From positions 1,488,001 through 1,552,000 of the forward strand of contig OY760942.1 of NCBI GenBank assembly GCA_963664065.1: 64,000 nucleotides of DNA. The letters are read 5' to 3'. The stretch comes from JABDJL01 sp963664065. GTDB lineage: Bacteria > Pseudomonadota > Gammaproteobacteria > Xanthomonadales > SZUA-36. The notes beneath the pieces were generated by a model, which had not been told where the DNA came from, did not search any database, and saw nothing but the letters and a program-made list of their open reading frames with translations. Shown in pieces: positions 26,020-33,135 of this stretch (position 1 is the first letter of the stretch; every line of letters begins with the position of its first letter). The translations under genes and the position numbers were made by a program.

Positions 26020-27037
26020 CATACAAAAGACCAGGGGGAATTGGGGTCAGATATTGCTGGTCTCCTTAGTCATCTACCTCGCAGCGCTTATGATGTGGGA
26101 GATATATCTGGATGCCGAAAACCCCATACTATCGGTGCAGGATGATTATGTTCGATGGGCCCAGGCCAGATCTTCATTGTCGCAAAATGATGCCTGTGCC
26201 CTGGTCATTGTGGGTGAGTCCCGCAGTCAGATGGCTATTGATCTGGATGAAATGGAAAAGTTCGCGCGAAGCCGTCCTGTTCAGCTTTCAATCATTGGTT
26301 GAGAATTACTGCCGGTTATGGAGAACATTGCACAAGATCGAGCCTTCACGGGGACCGTGCTACTTTCATTTGCCCCATATAACCTGACGAAAAGCGACGC
26401 TGTTGATGACGCGAATTCGTGGGTTGAGAGGTATGAGCAAAGTCATTCGAACTCGCATGCACCTCCATTTTATTTTCGATTTGAACATTGGTTAAAGAAA
26501 GGCCTGGATTCTCATTTTTCATTTACTAAAGATGGGGGTAAACCGCTGGATTTATTGACCAAGGCAGAAATGAATCGATACACCTACATGGATGGAGAAC
26601 GTCGCGCATACGCTGATTTCACACTGATAGATACGGCTGCTTTGCATCAAACGAGGCTGAAAGACTATATCGGCATACCACCCTTTGTCAGGAGCCATCA
26701 AAACTGGCTGCAAAACATGTTGCCGCGATTATTGACAGCAATCGAGAATATTCAACGGAGAGGAGGCAGGGTGATCGTTTTCCGGTTTCCTTCTGACAGA
26801 GAAATCTGGTAAGGAGAAAATATCAAATTCCCAATAGCAAAATATTGGGATAATTTTGTCGCTCAAAGCTCTGCACAAACTCTGCACTTCACAGAATACC
26901 CTGAGTTCTCTGAGTTTGAATTACCCGATGGAGTCCACCTGGATTATCGGGATGCAAATCAGTTTACGAAAGTCTTATCAGAAATTGTTTTTGCAGAAGA
27001 AAGGTTTGATTCTGAACTGATCAAGGTCTGTGAGTAA
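25985..27037 (+). pseudogene. SGNH/AlgX-like partner protein with two in-frame stops
   Basis: One frame of 351 codons reads through two stops: TGA at 26300-26302 and TAA at 26810-26812. The pieces make sense together: an N-terminal membrane anchor (GQILLVSLVIYLAALMMWEI), SGNH block I with the nucleophile serine in VIVGESRSQMAID, a central region, RVIVFRFPSDREIW, and a late DGVHLD carrying the catalytic Asp and His. Such proteins receive acyl groups from MBOAT transporters. It overlaps the MBOAT end by 35 bases and has the same AT-rich composition. Two different stop codons argue against recoding. Confidence 0.78.
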
Positions 27038-27103
27038 TTCATCTGTCCAACCCCTTTTCATACTCATTTGTCAGAATAATGCGGACAATCATTTGCAAAT
27101 AGA

Positions 27104-27178
27104 TGGCGCTCCCTACGAGAATCGAACTCGTGTTTCAGCCTTGAGAGGGCCGCGTCCTAACCGCTAGACGAAGGGAGC
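27104..27178 (-). tRNA. tRNA-Glu (CUC anticodon)
   Basis: On the minus strand a 75-base cloverleaf runs from GCTCCCTTCGTCTAG to an encoded CCA. The acceptor stem GCTCCCT pairs with AGGGAGC, the anticodon loop is CTCTCAA with anticodon CUC (reads GAG), and the T-arm is ACGAG-TTCGATT-CTCGT. Its 3' half is repeated in degenerate form at 24103, so it served as an integration target. Confidence 0.93.
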
Positions 27179-27247
27179 TGTATCAGTCTAAAGATGGCGC
27201 TAACTCAGGAAGTTTAGCGTATTCAACCGGGGGCACATGTTAAACTA

Positions 27248-28579
27248 GTGGCTGCATTACGTACAACCGGTTTTCAGGTGTACGCACTTCTTATTTCACT
27301 AGTCCAGGATTTTATTATCAACAGTTCCAGCCTTATTCCTGCCGCACGCCATGGTCTTGCGGCCAAGAAGCTTTGCCCTCACGCCAGCGAAGTCGTCCGC
27401 CGTCTGCAAAACGCAGGATACGAGGCTTATATTGTGGGTGGGAGTGTCAGGGATTTATTGCTTGGCAAAGTACCCAAAGACTTTGATGTAGCCACCGATG
27501 CCACACCAGAGGAAGTCAAAGTCGTGTTTCCACGCTGCCACTTGATCGGACGGAGGTTTCGTCTTGCTCATGTCCGGATTGAAAGAGTGTTGGTAGAGGT
27601 TGCGACATTCAGGGGCCAGCAGCAAAGCGGCTCGCATACACATACGGATGGCCGGATTCTCAGGGACAATGTCTGGGGCAGCCTGGAAGAAGACGCAATG
27701 CGCAGGGACTTCACCATCAATGCACTGTTCATGGATCCGATCAGCGGGGATATTCGTGATTTCACGGGAGGATACGAAGACCTTGCAGAGCGAAGATTGA
27801 GGCTGATTGGAGACCCTGAGACACGTTATCGTGAAGATCCTGTTCGCCTGCTCAGGGCTGCCAGGTTTGTCGCTAAGTTGGGCGTAGAGCCGGTTAGGGA
27901 GACCGGCGCGCCCATAAGAAAACTGGCTCCATTACTCGAATCCATACACCCTGCGCGTTTATTCGAAGAAGTCTGCAAACTGTTCCTCACCGGGCATGCG
28001 ACCAGGACGCTCGAGGCTTTACAGCGTTTCCACCTGACCTTGTCACTCTTTCCGGTGCTCGATAGCAAAGATTCGCAGGGAAAGGCCGAAATCGGACCAT
28101 TGCTCAGGCAGGCGATGATCAACACTGACCAGCGGATTAAAGAATTGAGGTCAGTTACACCGGCCTTCCTGATCGCCGCTTTGCTATGGCAACCTGTTCG
28201 AGACAAAACTGCAAAACTTATGGAGCAAGGTCTGACAGAATTCCAGGCCATTGAAAAAGCCGGGGAATATGTCATTGGCGTTCAGGTTCGGCGCACTGCC
28301 ATACCCCGAAGGTTTAGCGCGGTGACACGTCAGATCTGGGAAATGCAGGCACGCTTCAGAAAAACCCAGGGTCGAAAGGCGATGAGTGTGCTACACCAAC
28401 CCAGGTTCAGGGCGGGATATGATTTTCTTTTACTGCGTGCGGTAGAAGATGAGGAACTCGTTCCGCTGGGTGAATTCTGGACCCGGGCGCAGAAGAATAT
28501 GCCTGTATCAGCAAGGCCACCTGTAAGAAATAGAAGACGAAGGCGCCGGCATGGCAGGAAATCTGCCGACGGTTCCTGA
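27248..28579 (+). CDS. pcnB: Poly(A) polymerase I
   Basis: A 443-residue class II nucleotidyltransferase that adds 3' poly(A) tails and promotes RNA decay. The catalytic block is YIVGGSVRDLLLGKVPKDFDVATD with its metal-binding DxD, followed by the RRDFTINALFMDP and RYREDPVRLLRAARF motifs. The basic tail (PVRNRRRRRRHG) is typical of PcnB rather than CCA-adding enzyme. The GTG at 27248 gives an N-terminus longer than most relatives; conserved sequence begins around IPAARHGL, so a downstream start is possible. It overlaps folK by 29 bases if the early folK start is used. Confidence 0.92.
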   Translation: MAALRTTGFQVYALLISLVQDFIINSSSLIPAARHGLAAKKLCPHASEVVRRLQNAGYEAYIVGGSVRDLLLGKVPKDFDVATDATPEEVKVVFPRCHLIGRRFRLAHVRIERVLVEVATFRGQQQSGSHTHTDGRILRDNVWGSLEEDAMRRDFTINALFMDPISGDIRDFTGGYEDLAERRLRLIGDPETRYREDPVRLLRAARFVAKLGVEPVRETGAPIRKLAPLLESIHPARLFEEVCKLFLTGHATRTLEALQRFHLTLSLFPVLDSKDSQGKAEIGPLLRQAMINTDQRIKELRSVTPAFLIAALLWQPVRDKTAKLMEQGLTEFQAIEKAGEYVIGVQVRRTAIPRRFSAVTRQIWEMQARFRKTQGRKAMSVLHQPRFRAGYDFLLLRAVEDEELVPLGEFWTRAQKNMPVSARPPVRNRRRRRRHGRKSADGS

Positions 28580-29147
28580 CATGTCTTCGGCCGGTCATAA
28601 ACGACAGACCAGGGCATGGGTTGGCCTCGGCAGCAATATGGGAAACGGCCGGCAACAGATTGGCAGGGCTCTGGATTTGATGCGCGAGAGGTCTTCAATC
28701 CAAGTCATGAGAACATCCCGTTTGTACGTGAGCAAACCCTGGGGTATGAGCAGGCAGGCTGATTTTACCAATTCGGCTGCTGAATTAATGGTCCGGGTTG
28801 AAGCAAATGAGTTATTGCGGCTGTTTAAGGATATTGAGCAAAAAATGGGCCGCGTACCCAGTGGAAGCCGCTGGGGGCCAAGAGTGATTGACCTGGATTT
28901 GTTATTGTTTGGTGGGCTGATTTTGTTCCGACCGGGCTTAACCGTCCCTCATCCTCGTATGCACAAAAGGGCGTTTGTGCTGGTTCCTGTGTATGATCTT
29001 GAACCAGACTTGATCATTCCTGCCCGGGGCACAGTCAGATCGTGCCTGGCCCGGCTCGGTGGTCCTGTTATTGACGATCCCCTTGCTGATGATCCGTTTC
29101 CTGATGGTCTGGGGGTAGAGTTGCTTCCGGAAGAGAACGACACATGA
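28551..29147 (+). CDS. folK: 6-hydroxymethyl-dihydropterin pyrophosphokinase (HPPK)
   Basis: Folate-pathway kinase that pyrophosphorylates 6-hydroxymethyl-7,8-dihydropterin. It carries AWVGLGSNMGNGRQQI, the pterin-binding and loop regions TSRLYVSKPWGMSRQADFTN, and the signature RWGPRVIDLDLLLFG, with PHPRMHKRAFVLVPVYDLEP near the end. Two starts are possible: ATG 28551 (AAGGCG upstream, overlapping pcnB) and ATG 28581 (1 base after the pcnB stop). The pcnB-folK order is common in gammaproteobacteria; the usual following panBC genes are absent here. Confidence 0.94.
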   Translation: MAGNLPTVPDMSSAGHKRQTRAWVGLGSNMGNGRQQIGRALDLMRERSSIQVMRTSRLYVSKPWGMSRQADFTNSAAELMVRVEANELLRLFKDIEQKMGRVPSGSRWGPRVIDLDLLLFGGLILFRPGLTVPHPRMHKRAFVLVPVYDLEPDLIIPARGTVRSCLARLGGPVIDDPLADDPFPDGLGVELLPEENDT

Positions 29148-29329
29148 AACTTCAACTATTTATACTGTTTGGGCATGCATTTGGTGTTTTGAGCAGATTC
29201 AAGGATTTATTGCTTATATGGTTGGCATTAATGAACTTTAGTGGTATTATTACAACCATCCTTGGTAAAACTGCAACGACTTCCAGGGATACAGGGCGCG
29301 ATATACGGGTACATCACTCCAAAAGCCTG

Positions 29330-29362
29330 CCTCTCCCCTTCATCGGGGAGAGGTTTTTTTTT
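29330..29362 (+). terminator. Strong intrinsic terminator after folK
   Basis: CCTCTCCCC (29330-29338) pairs perfectly with GGGGAGAGG (29345-29353), followed by nine T. It ends the pcnB-folK transcript. The rest of the 322-base gap (29148-29469) is AT-rich and shows no gene; a 121-codon open frame across it contains the terminator and looks spurious. The pgi promoter presumably lies after 29363. Confidence 0.93.
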
Positions 29363-29469
29363 AGCCTTGAATTTCTTTACTATTTGTCAAAAAATACTCT
29401 TGAAATACAAATAGATACATTGTTTAGTCGGTCGCTGATCCCTATCAGCTCTGCTGAAGTTTGTTTATC

Positions 29470-31167
29470 ATGTTTGAGCGAATCAAGCTTGAAAACCTGG
29501 GAGCAATAAAACCGACAGACCCTGGTTCAGCTATGCCAAATTCAACTCCATCATTCTTCGAAATATTGAATATGTTGCAAAAATGCAAAAAAAAAATCCG
29601 TGATGTCCCTCTTTCGGAGCTGATTTCTGAACCCGGCAGGTTTGATAATTTCAGTTGTGGCATGGAAGGCATTTTGCTGGATTACTCGCGTATCCACCTC
29701 GATCGCGAAATACTTGATCTGCTTTTGATGCTGGCAAAAGCAAGCGGGTTACAACAAAGCCGCAATAGCCTGTTTAGCGGTGAAGCGATAAATGCTACTG
29801 AAAGCCGGCCCGCCATGCACATGGCACTGCGGTCCAGAGCATTAGGCAAGAATCTTCCTCGCGATGAATTTGATGCGATGGAACAGGGCATGGCTCGCAT
29901 GTTTGAGATTGCGGCCTGTTTACACGGGGGGCAACTTCCGGCTGACCAGAATCAAAAAGTACGGAATATTGTGCACATCGGAATTGGAGGTTCCCTTTTG
30001 GGGACGAAGCTGCTGTGTGATGTTTTTGAGTCGCAGTCAAGCCAGTCTCCTGCTGTCCACTTTCCTGCTGTTCATTTTCTGGGGTCTGTGGATGCCCATC
30101 CACGGGAGCAATTGCTTCGGTCCCTGAATCCGGAAGAAACGGTAGTGATTCTCGCTTCAAAGAGTTTTTCTACCCCGGACACATTGATGCATGGCACCCG
30201 GGTCAAGCAATGGCTGGAACAGAAACTTGGGATGCCTGCTGCCTGCGCGAGAATGTTTGCAGTAACCAGCCAGCGCGACCGTGCAGACGCACTGGGTATT
30301 CCTGAAGGTCAAATACTTTACCTGCCTGCATGGGTTGGCGGTCGCTATTCCCTCTGGTCACCAGTCTCACTCGCCGCTGTGTCGATTGCCGGCCCGGAAT
30401 CTTTCCAGGAATTGATTGACGGTGCTGCAGCAGTGGATCGTCATTTTATGGAGACGGAACTGGATAAGAACCTGCCGGTACTGATGGGTTTATTGGGCGT
30501 CTGGCACCGGAACGTCTGCGGGTATTCATCCTGGGGCGTGATTCCATATGATCAGCGGCTCCGGCTATTACCCAATCACCTTCAGCAACTAATCATGGAG
30601 TCAAATGGTAAATCGGTAAGCACCGAAGGAATCCCGGTATCTCTTGCCACAGCGCCTGTGGTTTTTGGTGACTGCGGAACAGATGCACAGCATTCCCTGT
30701 TTCAGGCCATGCACCAGGGTACTGACCGGGTGCCTCTGAACCTGATCGGCGTCATCCGCCCGGATCATGAAGATCATAATGCCCATTCCGAATTACTGGC
30801 CAACCTGCTGGCCCAGGCTACTGCCCTTGCTACCGGCAGATCTTCAGAGCAAACGCGATTATTGATGAAGGCAGAAGGAACAGGGACCGTCGAAGATTTG
30901 CTTCCGCATCGTATCTTTGAGGGGAACCGCCCTAGTGAATTGTTGTTGCTGGATGATCTCAGCCCCCGAAACCTGGGGAAGCTACTCGCACTTTATGAAC
31001 ATAAGGTATTTGTTGAAAGCGTGATTTGGGGAATCAATGCGTTTGACCAGTGGGGCGTTGAGCTGGGCAAATCACTTGCGCCTGACATCAGGCGCGCACT
31101 GGAAGGTGGTGAAACAGCATCTCCCGGCCTTGATGGAATAATGAAGTACATCCGCGAGCGAAGTTGA
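29470..31167 (+). CDS. pgi: Glucose-6-phosphate isomerase
   Basis: A 565-residue glycolytic enzyme. Signatures are VHIGIGGSLLGTKLL, the phosphate-binding VILASKSFSTPDT, VGGRYSLWSPVSL, the active-site segments LIMESNGKS and CGTDAQHSLFQAMHQG, and NAFDQWGVELGKSLAP. A local tandem duplication at about 30054-30083 encodes PAVHF twice in a row. ATG 29470 is chosen; TTG 29461 is also in frame. The gene stands alone, followed by the interrupted lipoprotein gene. Confidence 0.94.
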   Translation: MFERIKLENLGAIKPTDPGSAMPNSTPSFFEILNMLQKCKKKIRDVPLSELISEPGRFDNFSCGMEGILLDYSRIHLDREILDLLLMLAKASGLQQSRNSLFSGEAINATESRPAMHMALRSRALGKNLPRDEFDAMEQGMARMFEIAACLHGGQLPADQNQKVRNIVHIGIGGSLLGTKLLCDVFESQSSQSPAVHFPAVHFLGSVDAHPREQLLRSLNPEETVVILASKSFSTPDTLMHGTRVKQWLEQKLGMPAACARMFAVTSQRDRADALGIPEGQILYLPAWVGGRYSLWSPVSLAAVSIAGPESFQELIDGAAAVDRHFMETELDKNLPVLMGLLGVWHRNVCGYSSWGVIPYDQRLRLLPNHLQQLIMESNGKSVSTEGIPVSLATAPVVFGDCGTDAQHSLFQAMHQGTDRVPLNLIGVIRPDHEDHNAHSELLANLLAQATALATGRSSEQTRLLMKAEGTGTVEDLLPHRIFEGNRPSELLLLDDLSPRNLGKLLALYEHKVFVESVIWGINAFDQWGVELGKSLAPDIRRALEGGETASPGLDGIMKYIRERS

Positions 31168-31445
31168 AGCCTGCCAGATCTGCATTGACATGTGGCAGGT
31201 ATACCGAAACCCGAATATTCAAATAGCCAACGGCAAGCACTTGCAAGCTTACAATGCATTCCGGAATCGGCAAGGCCTTGTGAACCAGAAAGTATTGACC
31301 ATGAAATATGGCAGGATTCGAATTTAAATTTTTATGATTGGGCACGGAGACAGATGAATATGAAAATGAGATTGAGCATATTGACGTGGTCCAATAGATT
31401 GTACAACCCAGTTAAGAGATAATTTATTTAACTGGGAGAAGTAAA

Positions 31446-31739
31446 TTGAGTAGCAGAAAAAAGTATTCAAAGGAGTTCAAACTGGATGCAGTCAGTTTGG
31501 TACTCGATCAAGGTTATAGCCGTGCAGAAGCGGCCAGAAGCCTTGGGCTTAATAGCAATATGCTTGGTCGGTGGGTTTCAGAACAGCGGTCCGATGGCGG
31601 TCAGGCTTTCCGCGGGAACGGCAAACTAACACCGGAACAGGAGGAAATCCGGAAGTTAAGATCGCAGGTCAAAAACCTGAGAATGGAGAAAGAAATCCTA
31701 AAAAAAGCGACGGTCTTCTTTGCCAAAGAAATGAAATGA
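31446..31739 (+). CDS. IS3-family transposase OrfA (HTH)
   Basis: A 97-residue protein starting MSSRKKYSKEFKLDAVSLVL, with the helix-turn-helix GYSRAEAARSLGLNSNMLGR and a leucine-zipper tail (EIRKLRSQVKNLRMEKEILK). It recognises the IS ends. Near its end the run AAAAAAAG (31700-31707) is a strong -1 slip sequence. Slippage yields KK followed by SDGLLCQRNEMRYLF, joining OrfA to OrfB. GGGAGAAG precedes the start region. Confidence 0.92.
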   Translation: MSSRKKYSKEFKLDAVSLVLDQGYSRAEAARSLGLNSNMLGRWVSEQRSDGGQAFRGNGKLTPEQEEIRKLRSQVKNLRMEKEILKKATVFFAKEMK

Positions 31740-32614
31740 GATATTTGTTTGTCACCCAACATAAGAAGACCTGGCCAATCGACCTGATGTGTCGAGTACT
31801 GGGCGTCAGCCGACAGGGTTATTACCACTATCGGCGAAATACAGAAGCCAGACTGGCTGATCCAGAGCACCAGGAGATGCTGGACTGGATGAAGGATATA
31901 GCCATTGCCAGCAAGTACACCTATGGCCGGCGGCGCATGAAAAGAGCAATGAATGCATTGGGTTTTCCGATCAGCAGAACGAAGACTGTGAAGCTGATGA
32001 AAGAAGCGGGTATTCAAGTTCGGCATAAGAAGAAATTCAAAGTGACCACCAACAGCAATCACAAATTGCCGTTATTTGAGAATTTGTTGGAACGACAATT
32101 TGATGTTGAGCAACCCAACCAGGTATTTGCTTCAGACATCAGCTATGTCTGGACCCGGGAAGGCTGGCTGTACCTGGCTGTGGTTATTGATTTATATTCC
32201 AGAAAAGTTGTTGGCTGGAGTATGAGCAGCCAAATGACAGCACAGCTGGTGTGTGATGCTTTGACGATGGCGATCTGGTTGCGTAGGCCAACGGCGGGGT
32301 TGATCCATCATTCTGACCGCGGATCGCAGTATGCCAGTAAGGCTTTCAGGAAATTATTGAAAGCACATGGCTTCAAAGGCAGCATGAGCCGAAAAGGTGA
32401 TTGCTGGGACAACGCCGTTGTGGAGAGCTTCTTCGGCAGCTTGAAACAAGAACGGGTGCATTGGTGGCACTACCAGACTCGATATGAAGCACAGCAGGAT
32501 ATTCTGGATTACATATCGATGTTTTATAACAGTTACAGACTGCATTCGTACCTCGATTACAGAAGCCCGAATCAGTATGAAATGGAAATGACGGAATTAA
32601 GAAAAGCTGCTTAA
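31736..32614 (+). CDS. IS3-family transposase OrfB (DDE integrase)
   Basis: The catalytic subunit, 292 residues from ATG 31736, which overlaps the OrfA stop; the frame also continues upstream for fusion by frameshift. The N-terminal HTH_21-like region has YTYGRRRMKRAMNALG. The catalytic residues are D in FASDISYVWTREGWLYLAVV, D in IHHSDRGSQYAS and E in CWDNAVVESFFGSLKQE. It ends with NSYRLHSYLDYRSPNQYE, as usual for this family. No lesion is seen. Confidence 0.94.
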   Translation: MRYLFVTQHKKTWPIDLMCRVLGVSRQGYYHYRRNTEARLADPEHQEMLDWMKDIAIASKYTYGRRRMKRAMNALGFPISRTKTVKLMKEAGIQVRHKKKFKVTTNSNHKLPLFENLLERQFDVEQPNQVFASDISYVWTREGWLYLAVVIDLYSRKVVGWSMSSQMTAQLVCDALTMAIWLRRPTAGLIHHSDRGSQYASKAFRKLLKAHGFKGSMSRKGDCWDNAVVESFFGSLKQERVHWWHYQTRYEAQQDILDYISMFYNSYRLHSYLDYRSPNQYEMEMTELRKAA

Positions 32615-32789
32615 CTGGGTTGTATCAAATAGGTTGACCACGTCATATTGTTATTGGTGGCTGCACTGGTGCTGGCTGTGGCCGGTTGCAGCAAGGGTGG
32701 GGACGAAGAGGCCAGTGCAGTTTCCAACGCGGTTGATGCTGCTGCTGAATTGGCGGATGACTCTGGTGACCTGGCTGCAAATGCGGTCG

Positions 32790-32955
32790 ATGCAGCTGGT
32801 GATGTTATAGATGATGTGGCTGATGCGGCCGGTGACATTGCAGAAGATGCCGTGGACGCCGCTGGAGAAATAGTTGATGACGCGATGGATGCTGCTGGAG
32901 AAATAGTTGATGACGCAAGCGATGCAGTCAAGGACGCAGTAGAAGCGTTCAAGGA
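32790..32955 (+). repeat. 33-bp tandem repeats encoding an 11-residue helical repeat
   Basis: Roughly five 33-base units inside the lipoprotein gene encode DAAGDVIDDVA, DAAGDIAEDAV, DAAGEIVDDAM, DAAGEIVDDAS and DAVKDAVEAFK. The third and fourth are nearly identical at DNA level, suggesting recent unit duplication by slippage or recombination. Confidence 0.85.
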
Positions 32956-33027
32956 TGAAGTCAAGGACGCAGCTGACGACGCCGGAGGCGGTGGCGGCTG
33001 ATCTTTCCCCTTGCAATATGTGACAGT

Positions 33028-33056
33028 AAAGGCAGGCTTTGAGCCTGCCTTTTTTA
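33028..33056 (+). terminator. Intrinsic terminator after the lipoprotein gene
   Basis: AAAGGCAGGC pairs with GCCTGCCTTT around a short TTTGA loop and is followed by a T-run. It lies 27 bases past the lipoprotein stop and about 80 bases before leuS, so the two are separate transcription units. Confidence 0.92.
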
Positions 33057-33135
33057 ATGGGGCTTTTTTATCGCTTGGGTGTCAGTTAAGCTTCCGTTCT
33101 TCCAATAAGCTTGATGACACCCGGACTCCTGATAC

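Larger units (their letters stand above)
31382..32645 (+). mobile_element. IS3-family insertion sequence, IS3/IS51-type, 1264 bp, complete
   Basis: The ends are TGACGTGGTC (31382-31391) and its reverse complement GACCACGTCA (32636-32645), with a second inverted block ACAACCCAGTTAAG further in on both sides. A 3-bp TAT duplication flanks it (31379-31381 and 32646-32648), as expected for the IS3/IS51 groups. It carries orfA and orfB with an A7G slip site. Both frames are intact, so it may be active. It belongs to a different subgroup from the element at 1670. Confidence 0.9.
31354..33001 (+). pseudogene. Small hendecad-repeat lipoprotein gene with an IS in its signal peptide
   Basis: The 5' end lies at ATG 31354 (or 31360), preceded by GGAG; it is interrupted after 31381 and resumes at 32649. 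Deleting the IS and one TAT duplication gives MNMKMRLSILLLVAALVLA then VAGC, a perfect lipoprotein signal with lipobox AVAGC, and a 126-residue product. The mature part is almost entirely Ala, Asp, Val and Glu in 11-residue repeats (DAAGEIVDDAM, DAAGEIVDDAS and variants), ending in a Gly-rich tail. Such repeats form long amphipathic helices. Function is unknown. Without the IS removed, only TTG or GTG codons after 32648 could start translation, leaving a shortened signal peptide. Confidence 0.82.

Noticed and set aside
8639..27037. Stop-codon reassignment to explain the in-frame stops
   Set aside because: The interrupted genes use TAG (cpxA, porin), TGA and TAA (SGNH), and TAG and TGA also end intact genes at the expected place (DUF47, nuoA, nuoH, nuoJ, ppk). 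A single recoding cannot explain this.
29144..29509. 121-codon open frame after folK
   Set aside because: It contains the strong terminator at 29330-29362, has a low-complexity AT-rich composition and no family resemblance.
31192..31422. 76-codon open frame between pgi and the IS
   Set aside because: It runs into the IS inverted repeat and overlaps the true lipoprotein start in the same region; no recognisable protein pattern.
31382..32645. IS boundaries at the inner ACAACCCAG repeats with an AATAG duplication
   Set aside because: The outer TGACGTGGTC ends give a proper TG...CA terminus, a 3-bp TAT duplication and restore the lipoprotein frame, so the inner repeats are internal to the element ends.
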